A DNA stretch of 64,000 bases from Hahella sp. KA22. GTDB lineage: Bacteria; Pseudomonadota; Gammaproteobacteria; Pseudomonadales; Oleiphilaceae. A program made the translations under genes and the position numbers. Below the pieces are notes generated by a model, which worked only from the letters and a program-made list of their open reading frames with translations, was not told where the DNA came from and ran no database searches. The stretch lies in contig NZ_CP035490.1 in the NCBI RefSeq assembly GCF_004135205.1, positions 248,001 to 312,000 on the forward strand, given 5' to 3'. Below, piece after piece: positions 17,564-24,763 of the stretch (position 1 is the stretch's first letter; every line of letters begins with the position of its first letter).

Positions 17564-18310
17564 TCATCGCCCTTTACTCAGCTCCACCATGGACATGATG
17601 CGGCAGGCGTCTTCAGCCATACGCTCCCGCCTTAGTTCTTTCGGATCTCCAACTTCAAAGCTCATTTTAAAGCCAATGGTTAAGTAATATGAGTCATTTA
17701 AAGGATATGCCCAATAATAACTGTAGCGATGGCCTGCACGACCTTCAGGACCGAGATGGTATGCTAGCCAATCAACGCCATTAATAGTTTCCCTGTCATA
17801 CTTCTCTGGTAGATGAACAAGGTATTGGGGCGGAACTTCACCCTTTGTAAACGCGTCCCCCTTAAACCTCTGTCGCGCTTTCCAATTAATCCCCGCCCGT
17901 TCCTCTGACTCGTAGAAATCCCAGAAGTCTTTTATTAGATAGGATTCCAAGCTATCAAGATCGCTGGCCCTAATTACAGTATGATTTTCAGCCTTATTGA
18001 CTTCCACACGCATGCTTAATTGGCAAAGCTTTCCAAAAGCCCCCTGTAAAATAAAGCCTTTATAGCACCACCATCCAAACCCTACAGTAACATACGTTCT
18101 GTTAAACGTTTGCTTGCTGTGGGGATCAAACATATCCGCTCTTAAATTTAGTTGAGCCGGAAATGGGGAGTCTTGTTTTCCCGGCATATACATATTTCCA
18201 GGCAACTTGAAACTCAGCCAGTAGTTGCCTACGCCACACTCCTTTTTAGTCAAGCTTGCATAGTCTGGCCCCTTCCCTGTCAGTGCGGGGGCTAACAAAT
18301 TTTTTAGCAT
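17564..18310 (-). CDS. putative immunity protein, subtype B (B1)
   Basis: A 248-residue soluble protein of the same unknown family: GKGPDYASLTKKECGVGNY near the start, YKGFILQGAFGKLCQLSMRVEVNKAENHT mid-chain, YYWAYPLNDSYYLT late, and EDACRIMSMVELSK at the end. It is clearly closer to B2 than to A1 or A2. Its ATG overlaps the stop of a 24-codon copy of the toxin's tail, exactly as the ATG of B2 overlaps the stop of the intact toxin gene. No exported signal is visible, so any immunity function would act in the cytoplasm. Confidence 0.6.
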   Translation of the reverse strand: MLKNLLAPALTGKGPDYASLTKKECGVGNYWLSFKLPGNMYMPGKQDSPFPAQLNLRADMFDPHSKQTFNRTYVTVGFGWWCYKGFILQGAFGKLCQLSMRVEVNKAENHTVIRASDLDSLESYLIKDFWDFYESEERAGINWKARQRFKGDAFTKGEVPPQYLVHLPEKYDRETINGVDWLAYHLGPEGRAGHRYSYYWAYPLNDSYYLTIGFKMSFEVGDPKELRRERMAEDACRIMSMVELSKGR

Positions 18311-18375
18311 CCACTTAACCTGCTCTGTTCTTTAATAACTCGAGCCGCCGCTCTATCGCGACCGCACAACTGTAA
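18304..18375 (-). pseudogene. orphan copy of the toxin gene's 3' end
   Basis: Twenty-three codons and a stop that encode exactly the same C-terminal residues as the intact lipase-like gene (from LQLCGR to RLSGC). There is a single synonymous base difference (GGT for GGC). No start codon or further toxin sequence precedes it. It marks the breakpoint of the tandem duplication and keeps the stop-start overlap with gene B1. Confidence 0.85.
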
Positions 18376-18435
18376 TTATGGCGATCGCCTATGCAGTCAT
18401 TAACTTTCCAGAAGAAGAGCAAATCAATAATAAAG

Positions 18436-18464
18436 CCCCGCACACCTTCTGATTGGGTGTGGGG
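18436..18464 (-). terminator. terminator after gene A2
   Basis: Read leftward: CCCC-ACACC, a loop, then GGTGTG-C-GGGG, followed by CTTTATTATT. It would end transcription before the second B-A pair, unless read-through or an internal promoter serves the latter. Confidence 0.7.
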
Positions 18465-18476
18465 TCGGTACTGTTG

Positions 18477-19244
18477 TTACTCTTTATGTAGCTCAACCAT
18501 TGACATAATACGTTTAGCATCTTCGTACATACGCTGATATCTCAGTTCTTTGTTGCCAATCTCTGAAGAAACCCGAAAGTTGAGTGTTAAGTAATAGTTA
18601 TCGCTCAGTGGATAAGCCCAATAATAACTTTGTCCCCGCCCGACGCCTTCACCTCTAATGCAATAGTGAAGCCATTCAAGTCCATTAATAGCCTCTCTGT
18701 GGTATATTTCTGGCAAGTGCGTCACTAACTCTAACCTCCCAAGGGGTATATATCCCTTAGCTCTAACTTCGTCAGGATTTTCAAAATTATAACGCTGCTG
18801 CCAATTAGCCCCAGGCTCTCCATCCTTATTTTCTTCTGTTTCGTAATATTCCCAGTAGTCCTTTTTAAGATACGACTCCAAACTATCAAGTTTCTCTTTA
18901 AAAAGTGGCGTGTGAGATTCTGCTTGATTGACGTCAAGATGCAAACTCATCTTACTAATCAGCCCTGAATCGCCCTGCAAGAAAATTCCTCTATAAGCCC
19001 ACCACTCGAAATCCATTCGCACAAAGGTACGGTTAAAAAGCTTCTTTGGGCTATATGACTCAAATAGATCAGCTTGCAAGTTAACTCTTGATGGAGTCTG
19101 AGTATCGGCAGTTCCAATTTTTATGATGTTGCCGGGAAGCTTATATCGCAATCTGTAGTCACCAATGCCACACTCCTTAGTAGTTAGCTTTGAAAAGTTC
19201 GGCCCTTTTCCTGTTAATAGGGGCCTCACCAATTGCCTGATCAT
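18477..19244 (-). CDS. putative immunity protein, subtype A (A2)
   Basis: A 255-residue protein, the same length as A1 and closely related to it. The start at 19244 is set by alignment with A1 (MIRQLVRPLLTGKGPNF against MIKQMARPLFTGKGPNF); the frame stays open 27 codons further upstream but without similarity. Family motifs include TKECGIGDYRLRYKLPGN, WWAYRGIFLQGDSGLISKMSL and EDAKRIMSMVELHK. It has no signal peptide. Function is unknown and inferred as immunity from position behind the lipase-like toxin. Confidence 0.6.
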   Translation of the reverse strand: MIRQLVRPLLTGKGPNFSKLTTKECGIGDYRLRYKLPGNIIKIGTADTQTPSRVNLQADLFESYSPKKLFNRTFVRMDFEWWAYRGIFLQGDSGLISKMSLHLDVNQAESHTPLFKEKLDSLESYLKKDYWEYYETEENKDGEPGANWQQRYNFENPDEVRAKGYIPLGRLELVTHLPEIYHREAINGLEWLHYCIRGEGVGRGQSYYWAYPLSDNYYLTLNFRVSSEIGNKELRYQRMYEDAKRIMSMVELHKE

Positions 19245-19368
19245 AATATGGCGGGTTCCTGTATAGGAGATACGTACTTGAGTAGAGTGCAAACATTGAT
19301 TACAGATAGGATCACCTGACAGCACAAGAGCAATCTCTTCAGCGATAATCAGGCATTTGGAGTGGGCA

Positions 19369-20112
19369 TCATCGCCCTTTACTCAGCTTCACCATGGACA
19401 TGATACGGCCTGCATCTTCAACCATACGTTCTCGTCTTAATTCCTTGATATCACCATGTTCAAAGAGCATCCAGAAAGACACAGTAAGGTAAAAATTTTC
19501 ACTTACTGGATACGCCCAATAATATGTGTAACGGTATCCCGCACGACCTTCTGGACCTATCTGATAAGACAGCCATGAAGCGTCATTAATATTTTCGATA
19601 TCATAGCTTTCAGGCAGGGTTACTAGATAGTGATCCGGCACTTCCCCTTTCGTGAAGGCATCGTCTTTAAACTTTTGCCTAGCTTTCCAGTTTATTCCGC
19701 CCTCTGATTCATAGTAGCGAGAAAAGTCATTTTCTAAGTAGCTTTTCAGGCTTTCTAAATTTCCTGTCTTTATTGTCGTATGAGGTTCAGCACGATTAAC
19801 GTCTATGTTTAACGCCAAACTACATAAACGTCCAAAATTTCCTTGAAGAATAAACCCACGGTACTCCCATGACTCGCATTGAACCTGGATATATGATCTA
19901 TTGAATGTCTGTTTATATGACGATTGATCAAAAAGCTCTGGCTGAAGATTTACCATTAAAGGAAAATTTGGTCTTCTTACGCCTTTTAACCCAAGGTTTC
20001 CTGGCAACTTATAGCCTAATACATAGTCGCCTATTCGACACTCCTTTTCGGAGAGGCGAGAGTAATCAGGGCCCTTCCCTGTAAGCGCAGGGGCTAACAA
20101 ATTTTTTAGCAT
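19369..20112 (-). CDS. putative immunity protein, subtype B (B2)
   Basis: A 247-residue protein of the same family (GKGPDYSRLSEKECRIGDY, YRGFILQGNFGRLCSLALNIDVNRAEPHT, YYWAYPVSENFYLT, EDAGRIMSMVKLSK). Its ATG lies inside the last codons of the lipase-like gene (seven-base overlap), so the two are translationally coupled. That is what one expects for a toxin and its cognate immunity protein. It has diverged strongly from B1, which suggests recognition of different toxin variants. Confidence 0.65.
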   Translation of the reverse strand: MLKNLLAPALTGKGPDYSRLSEKECRIGDYVLGYKLPGNLGLKGVRRPNFPLMVNLQPELFDQSSYKQTFNRSYIQVQCESWEYRGFILQGNFGRLCSLALNIDVNRAEPHTTIKTGNLESLKSYLENDFSRYYESEGGINWKARQKFKDDAFTKGEVPDHYLVTLPESYDIENINDASWLSYQIGPEGRAGYRYTYYWAYPVSENFYLTVSFWMLFEHGDIKELRRERMVEDAGRIMSMVKLSKGR

Positions 20113-21269
20113 CCACTTAACCTGCTCTGTTCTTTAATAACTCGAGCCGCCGCTCTATCGCGGCCGCACAACTGTAAATGTCTAATACTGCATTCCTGAC
20201 TTAAATATGGCAACGTGTGGGGACTGGTCTGCATTGGCCGGTCGCCAATACCAAACACATATAAACTAAATCTCAAGCAGCGCTTAGTCGTAGACCATGA
20301 CCAATCATTATTTCCCGCCAGGTTTGGGACCAAGTCAAATGGGCTGTCTCGGTCCATATCAACAACGTTAATCCCAGCTTGTGCAAAAGCTTCTTTCGCC
20401 CGGTCCTTATTGTTTCCGCCAGAATGAACAGCTACTTGCTGTCCATCCAAGCGAATCCCCATGTTATTTATCTTTTCAACTGCACGAGTAAAAATTATTC
20501 CGCCTTGGCTATGGCAGACCCACTTGATTTTCCGGCCTTTTCTCTGACAGTCCAACAACACTGCCACCAATTGATCACAGACTTTAGATGAGCCTATTTT
20601 ATCTTTCATGCACTCAAACAAATCCAGAACCACTCCTTGCGATGGGTTATGGAATAGAGTGTAGTCTTGAAACTGGTCATCCCAGTATGCCGTATCAAGA
20701 TGCACCCCCATTAACCAAGTGGCCTTTTCCAAGTCATTAAGCATCCCGTTCACAGCAGCATGGTCAGTTTTGACCTCCACTACAGGAGTTGGACCTCCCC
20801 ACGACCTTGGTAATGCCAGTATATCGGCACTATCCGAATGTTCATGATATCGAGTATTAGATACCCTTGGAATTTCGTACAACCCAGGCTTTTCCTGCCA
20901 CCTAAAACGCCTGCTACCGACTACCTTTTCGTTGATCCCGATAGAGCTAATTATGATCTTGTCTGAGTTGACGCTGTAAACCAGATTAAGGTTGCCCGCC
21001 GCCGCAATGCCGTCGGTTTTTGAGCGCATGAACATTGGCTTTAACTTAAATCCACTGCTGGCCTGCCCATATCCACCGTCTGAAACAAGCTTTGATATGG
21101 CCCGGTAAACTTCCGTTTGTTGGTAGGTGTTAAGGTTTCTTAGAAAGATATTGGCCTCTTTAGTAATGAAGAGTCTTTTTCCCGTAGTATTTTGGCGGGG
21201 CCCCCAGCCATTGGTAGGGTTTTCCAATGGAATTAGCTGGTGGTGTTCGGGGATGTTGCTTTCTTGCAT
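20106..21269 (-). CDS. lipase-like alpha/beta-hydrolase, putative antibacterial effector
   Basis: A 387-residue protein whose ATG follows an AGGAA site. The N-terminal 130 residues are unassigned. The C-terminal half looks like an alpha/beta-hydrolase: the nucleophile elbow KWVCHSQGG has Ser254 in the pattern C-H-S-Q-G (Gly replaced by Cys at the first position). D312 in FDLVPNLAGN and H351 in SPHTLPY are placed like catalytic Asp and His of phospholipase effectors. There is no signal peptide or secretion marker domain (PAAR, VgrG, MIX, RHS). Coupling to gene B2 and the immunity array point to an interbacterial lipase toxin, possibly type VI-delivered; substrate and delivery are inference. 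Confidence 0.62.
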   Translation of the reverse strand: MQESNIPEHHQLIPLENPTNGWGPRQNTTGKRLFITKEANIFLRNLNTYQQTEVYRAISKLVSDGGYGQASSGFKLKPMFMRSKTDGIAAAGNLNLVYSVNSDKIIISSIGINEKVVGSRRFRWQEKPGLYEIPRVSNTRYHEHSDSADILALPRSWGGPTPVVEVKTDHAAVNGMLNDLEKATWLMGVHLDTAYWDDQFQDYTLFHNPSQGVVLDLFECMKDKIGSSKVCDQLVAVLLDCQRKGRKIKWVCHSQGGIIFTRAVEKINNMGIRLDGQQVAVHSGGNNKDRAKEAFAQAGINVVDMDRDSPFDLVPNLAGNNDWSWSTTKRCLRFSLYVFGIGDRPMQTSPHTLPYLSQECSIRHLQLCGRDRAAARVIKEQSRLSGC

Positions 21270-21619
21270 GGCGCTTTCCTGAGCTGGCTATAAAAGCAAC
21301 AATCCTAGCAATATTCCCCCGCCAAACCATTATCCACTTGGCCGAGGCCAATAAGCTGACAGAGTAATACCCAGCACAGTCATACAACAAAAAGCGAATT
21401 ATCTCCCACAATTAGCTGTTCGCGAATATCCACTGAAACACTATCGCCATCCCCAAATCCCAATCCGTAAAATTTCGTTACCGCCCCTACGCGCCGGGGG
21501 GCGGTGGACTATACTGAGAGTGAAGGCGTAGGCCCGCCGGGGAGTAGTAATACGGCGCAGATCTATGACAGTCCTTGTCGTCGTCACAATCAGCAACAGC
21601 ACTTGCGTTCGGTTCAAAG
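21270..21619. other. intergenic region at the island edge
   Basis: 350 bases between the divergent lipase-like gene and the PBP gene. The left part is AT-rich like the island; composition returns to the genome average after about 21480. A GC-rich inverted repeat (CCGCCCC at 21481-21487, GGGGCGG at 21498-21504) lies here. No gene is supported, although the PBP frame stays open back to a TTG at 21575. Confidence 0.5.
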
Positions 21620-24600
21620 ATGGGCGTGTTTTCGCATATTCATCTCCCTGATTCCGAGTCCCAGCCGGATTCTCTGCCCTCTTTTGACGAAAATGAGCAA
21701 GGGGCGGGGTTGAAGAGGGTGTTGCTGCGCATTACCGCGCTTATTCTGGTCGTGGGAACCCTCCTTTTTTACTTTGAAAGTCACACTTCCCGGTTTCAGG
21801 CGCGCTTGTTTTCGCGTTACGCCGGTCAACTGAACTACAGCCTCACTGCGGGGCCTGCGGAGGCGGTGCGCTATCCGGACCAGGGACCGTTTGATAAGCG
21901 TTTGGGGTATGTAGCTCTGCCGGACTTTCTGCAGCAACTGAATCAGCAAAGCTGGGAGGTAAAATCCCAGGCCAGTTTCTCTCCCGCCTTGATGGAGTAC
22001 ACCTCACACGGGCTGTTCCCACCCTATCGGGAGAAATCACAGGCGGGACTGGATATTCTCGACTGTCGCGGGGACGTGATGTACCGCAACCGTTACCCGC
22101 AACGCATTTATGACGACTTCGAATCCGTGCCGCCGCTGGTGGCGAGCACGTTGTTGTTTATTGAGAATCGCAACCTGCTGGATACGGAGCACCCGCTGAT
22201 CAATCCCGCAGTGGACTGGGGGCGCTTCAGCAAGGCCGCCGTTGTGCGTATTGGCAACACATTGGGCGGGGATTTCGCTTCCATGGGGGGTAGTACTCTG
22301 GCCACGCAGATGGAAAAGTATCGCCATTCCGCCGAAGGACTGACCTCCTCCCCTCGCGACAAGCTGCTGCAGATGCTGTCCGCCAGCGTGCGCGCTTATC
22401 AGGCCGGGCCGGAGACGCTGTCCGCGCGCAAGAATCTGGTGCTGTCCTACCTTAATACTGTTCCGCTGGCCGCCGCGCCCGGACAGGGTGAAGTACACGG
22501 CGTCGGCGACGGTTTGTGGGTCTGGTTCGGAGCGGATTTTGTAGAGGTCAACCATCTGCTCAACATGAACGGCGCGGAAGGCGAGCTGCTGGAAAAGCAG
22601 GCGCAGACGCTGCGCCGCATATTGTCGCTGATGATCGCACACCGACGCCCTTCTTATTATCTGATGCAGGGCCGCGCTGACCTGGAGAATCTCACTGACA
22701 GCTATCTGCGCCTGATGACCAATGGCGGCGAGATCGGCGCGCCGTTGCGGGACGCAGCCCTGGGACAGCGCACGCGCTACCGCGACTTCACGGAAGCCCG
22801 AGTGGTGACGCCTGTGGATGCGGACAAAGGCGTCAATGTGGCGCGCCTGCGTCTGGCGCGCATGTTCAATCTATCCCTGTACGACCTGGATCGCACCGAT
22901 CTCACCGCCTCCTCGACCTTGCAGGGCAGTCTGCAGCATCAGGTGTCCGCCTACCTGCGCGGTCTTAGCGATCCTGAGTTCGCCAAGGCTACCGGGCTGG
23001 TTGGACCGCGTTTGCTGTCTGAGGGTCAAGCGCGAGAGGTGTACTACAGTTTCACCCTGTTCGAGCGCTCCGCCACCGGTAACCGGGTGCGGGTGCAAAC
23101 CGACAACACCGGACAGCCCTTCGACATTAACGAAGGCAGCAAGCTGGAGCTGGGCTCCACCGCCAAGCTGAGAGTGCTGGCCAGCTATCTGGAATTGGTC
23201 GCCACTTTGCACCTGACTTACGCCGCCGAGGACGAAGAAGTCCTGCGCCGGACCGCCAAGGCATCCCACGATCCCATTACCGCCTGGGCGCTGGAGTATC
23301 TGATCCAGGCGGAAGACAAATCTCTGCCGCCCATGCTGCAGGCGGCGCTGGACAGACGTTACTCCGCCAATCCGGAAGAGATCTTCTTTACTGGCGGCGG
23401 AGTTCATACCTTTCGCAACTTCAGCCGCCAGGATAATCACCGCTTTCCCACCGTGCGAGAGTCCCTGCGAGAGTCCATCAACCTGCCCTTCGTGCGTCTG
23501 TTGCAGGATCTGGTGCGCCATGAAGTCAACGCCAACCAGCAGGACAGCCGGCAATTACTGGGAGACCCCAACGATCCCCGTCGCCATGAATATCTGGCGC
23601 GCTTCGCCGACCGCGAGGGACTGATCTTTCTGCAACGTTTCTGGAGCGCTTATCAGGGCAAAAGCAGCGAGGAACAACTGGATATATTTCTGGATCGTCT
23701 GCGCTTGAATCCAGTGCGGCTGGCGGCCGCGCATCGCTATATCTTCCCTTATTCGGACCTGCGTACTTTCGAGAGTTTTCTGGCGCAGCGACTACCTCAG
23801 GACAGAATCAGCGATGAACGCATGGAAACGCTGTTCGAACGCTATGCCCCCGGCGCCTTCAGCCTTCCGGATCAGGCCTATATCGCCGAAGCGCATCCGT
23901 TGGAATTGTGGTTGCTGGCGTATTTACAAAAACATCCGCAGGCGGAGTTCGCCGAACTCTCCGCCGCCAGTCGCGAACGTCGCCAGGAAGTGTATGGCTG
24001 GCTATTCCGCACCCGCGCCAAGAATGCGCAGGACTCGCGCATCCGCACCATGCTCGAAGTGGAAGCTTTCGCCAACCTGCATCAGCGCTGGCGTCGTCTG
24101 GGGTATCCTTTCGACCATCTTGTGCCCTCGCTGGCCTCCGCGCTGGGCAGTTCCGGCGACCGTCCCGCCGCCCTGTCGGAATTGATGGGCATCATCCTCA
24201 ACGATGGCCTGCGCCTGCCCACCTTCCGTCTGGATCAGTTGCATTTCGCTGCGGACACGCCTTATGAGGTGAAATTGCGGCACTATCGCACCACCGCTGA
24301 TCGAGTTATGGACCCGTATGTCGCGGCGGCATTGCGAGATGCGTTGTCAGACGTGGTTGAGGCTGGCACGGCGCGGCGCCTGCAAGGCGGTTTCGTGCTG
24401 CCCGATGGTCGCATGCTGGCGTTGGGCGGCAAGACCGGCACCGGCGACAACCGCATCTTCACTATCTCTGATAACGGACGTCGCAGCGGCGGCACAGCGC
24501 TCAATCGCACCGCCACCTTTGTGTTCTATCTGGGAAGTAATCATTTCGGCACGCTTACCGCCTATGTGCCGGGCAAGGCTTCCAGCGACTTTCATTTCAC

Positions 24601-24748
24601 CTCCGCGCTGCCGGTGCAGGTACTGCGCGGCATGGCGCCGATTCTGGAGCCCTATCTCACCCCTGGCGACGTGACCCTGTGCATCGACACCGTCAAGCCG
24701 CATCAGGAACTGGCGCAGGCGGAAGTGGATATGCTTCCGCCGTTATAG
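21620..24748 (+). CDS. divergent class A penicillin-binding protein (GT51 + transpeptidase)
   Basis: About 1042 residues from ATG 21620; the start is uncertain because no clear ribosome site precedes it. An N-terminal cytoplasmic tail is followed by one membrane helix (ITALILVVGTLLFYF). The GT51 glycosyltransferase domain comes next (FIENRNLL with E182; GGSTLATQMEKY). The transpeptidase domain follows, with STAK (S513/K516), SIN (S619-N621) and KTG (938-940). The second catalytic glutamate of GT51 (K-x-x-E) appears to be Gln251 (KLLQM), so glycosyltransferase activity may be altered. The chain is longer than PBP1a/1b because of a 250-residue insertion within the transpeptidase part. It is probably a peptidoglycan synthase used under special conditions. 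Confidence 0.75.
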   Translation: MGVFSHIHLPDSESQPDSLPSFDENEQGAGLKRVLLRITALILVVGTLLFYFESHTSRFQARLFSRYAGQLNYSLTAGPAEAVRYPDQGPFDKRLGYVALPDFLQQLNQQSWEVKSQASFSPALMEYTSHGLFPPYREKSQAGLDILDCRGDVMYRNRYPQRIYDDFESVPPLVASTLLFIENRNLLDTEHPLINPAVDWGRFSKAAVVRIGNTLGGDFASMGGSTLATQMEKYRHSAEGLTSSPRDKLLQMLSASVRAYQAGPETLSARKNLVLSYLNTVPLAAAPGQGEVHGVGDGLWVWFGADFVEVNHLLNMNGAEGELLEKQAQTLRRILSLMIAHRRPSYYLMQGRADLENLTDSYLRLMTNGGEIGAPLRDAALGQRTRYRDFTEARVVTPVDADKGVNVARLRLARMFNLSLYDLDRTDLTASSTLQGSLQHQVSAYLRGLSDPEFAKATGLVGPRLLSEGQAREVYYSFTLFERSATGNRVRVQTDNTGQPFDINEGSKLELGSTAKLRVLASYLELVATLHLTYAAEDEEVLRRTAKASHDPITAWALEYLIQAEDKSLPPMLQAALDRRYSANPEEIFFTGGGVHTFRNFSRQDNHRFPTVRESLRESINLPFVRLLQDLVRHEVNANQQDSRQLLGDPNDPRRHEYLARFADREGLIFLQRFWSAYQGKSSEEQLDIFLDRLRLNPVRLAAAHRYIFPYSDLRTFESFLAQRLPQDRISDERMETLFERYAPGAFSLPDQAYIAEAHPLELWLLAYLQKHPQAEFAELSAASRERRQEVYGWLFRTRAKNAQDSRIRTMLEVEAFANLHQRWRRLGYPFDHLVPSLASALGSSGDRPAALSELMGIILNDGLRLPTFRLDQLHFAADTPYEVKLRHYRTTADRVMDPYVAAALRDALSDVVEAGTARRLQGGFVLPDGRMLALGGKTGTGDNRIFTISDNGRRSGGTALNRTATFVFYLGSNHFGTLTAYVPGKASSDFHFTSALPVQVLRGMAPILEPYLTPGDVTLCIDTVKPHQELAQAEVDMLPPL

Positions 24749-24763
24749 CCTTCAGGCGGTCGA

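Larger units (their letters stand above)
16584..18375 (-). repeat. tandem duplication, copy 1 (toxin tail + B1 + A1 + terminator)
   Basis: This 1.8-kb segment is repeated head to tail with 18391-20177. Each copy holds, in transcription order, the last 24 codons of the lipase-like toxin (including the stop), a subtype B gene, a subtype A gene, and a terminator with a shared 3' flank. The tail and flanks are nearly identical between copies, while the genes have diverged strongly. Confidence 0.85.
18391..20177 (-). repeat. tandem duplication, copy 2 (toxin tail + B2 + A2 + terminator)
   Basis: The partner of 16584-18375. Here the toxin tail is still joined to the full toxin gene, so this copy is probably the one in the original arrangement. 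Offsets between matching landmarks are 1802-1807 bases, showing small indels since duplication. Confidence 0.85.

Noticed and set aside
16670-21269. Assignment of the four paralogues to the Tli4 family of type VI immunity proteins
   Set aside because: The overall idea fits the context, but I could not match diagnostic motifs and the proteins lack the periplasmic signal expected; left as putative immunity proteins.
21481-21504. GC-rich inverted repeat before the PBP gene as an island attachment site
   Set aside because: No second copy at the left edge of the island and no recombinase gene nearby.
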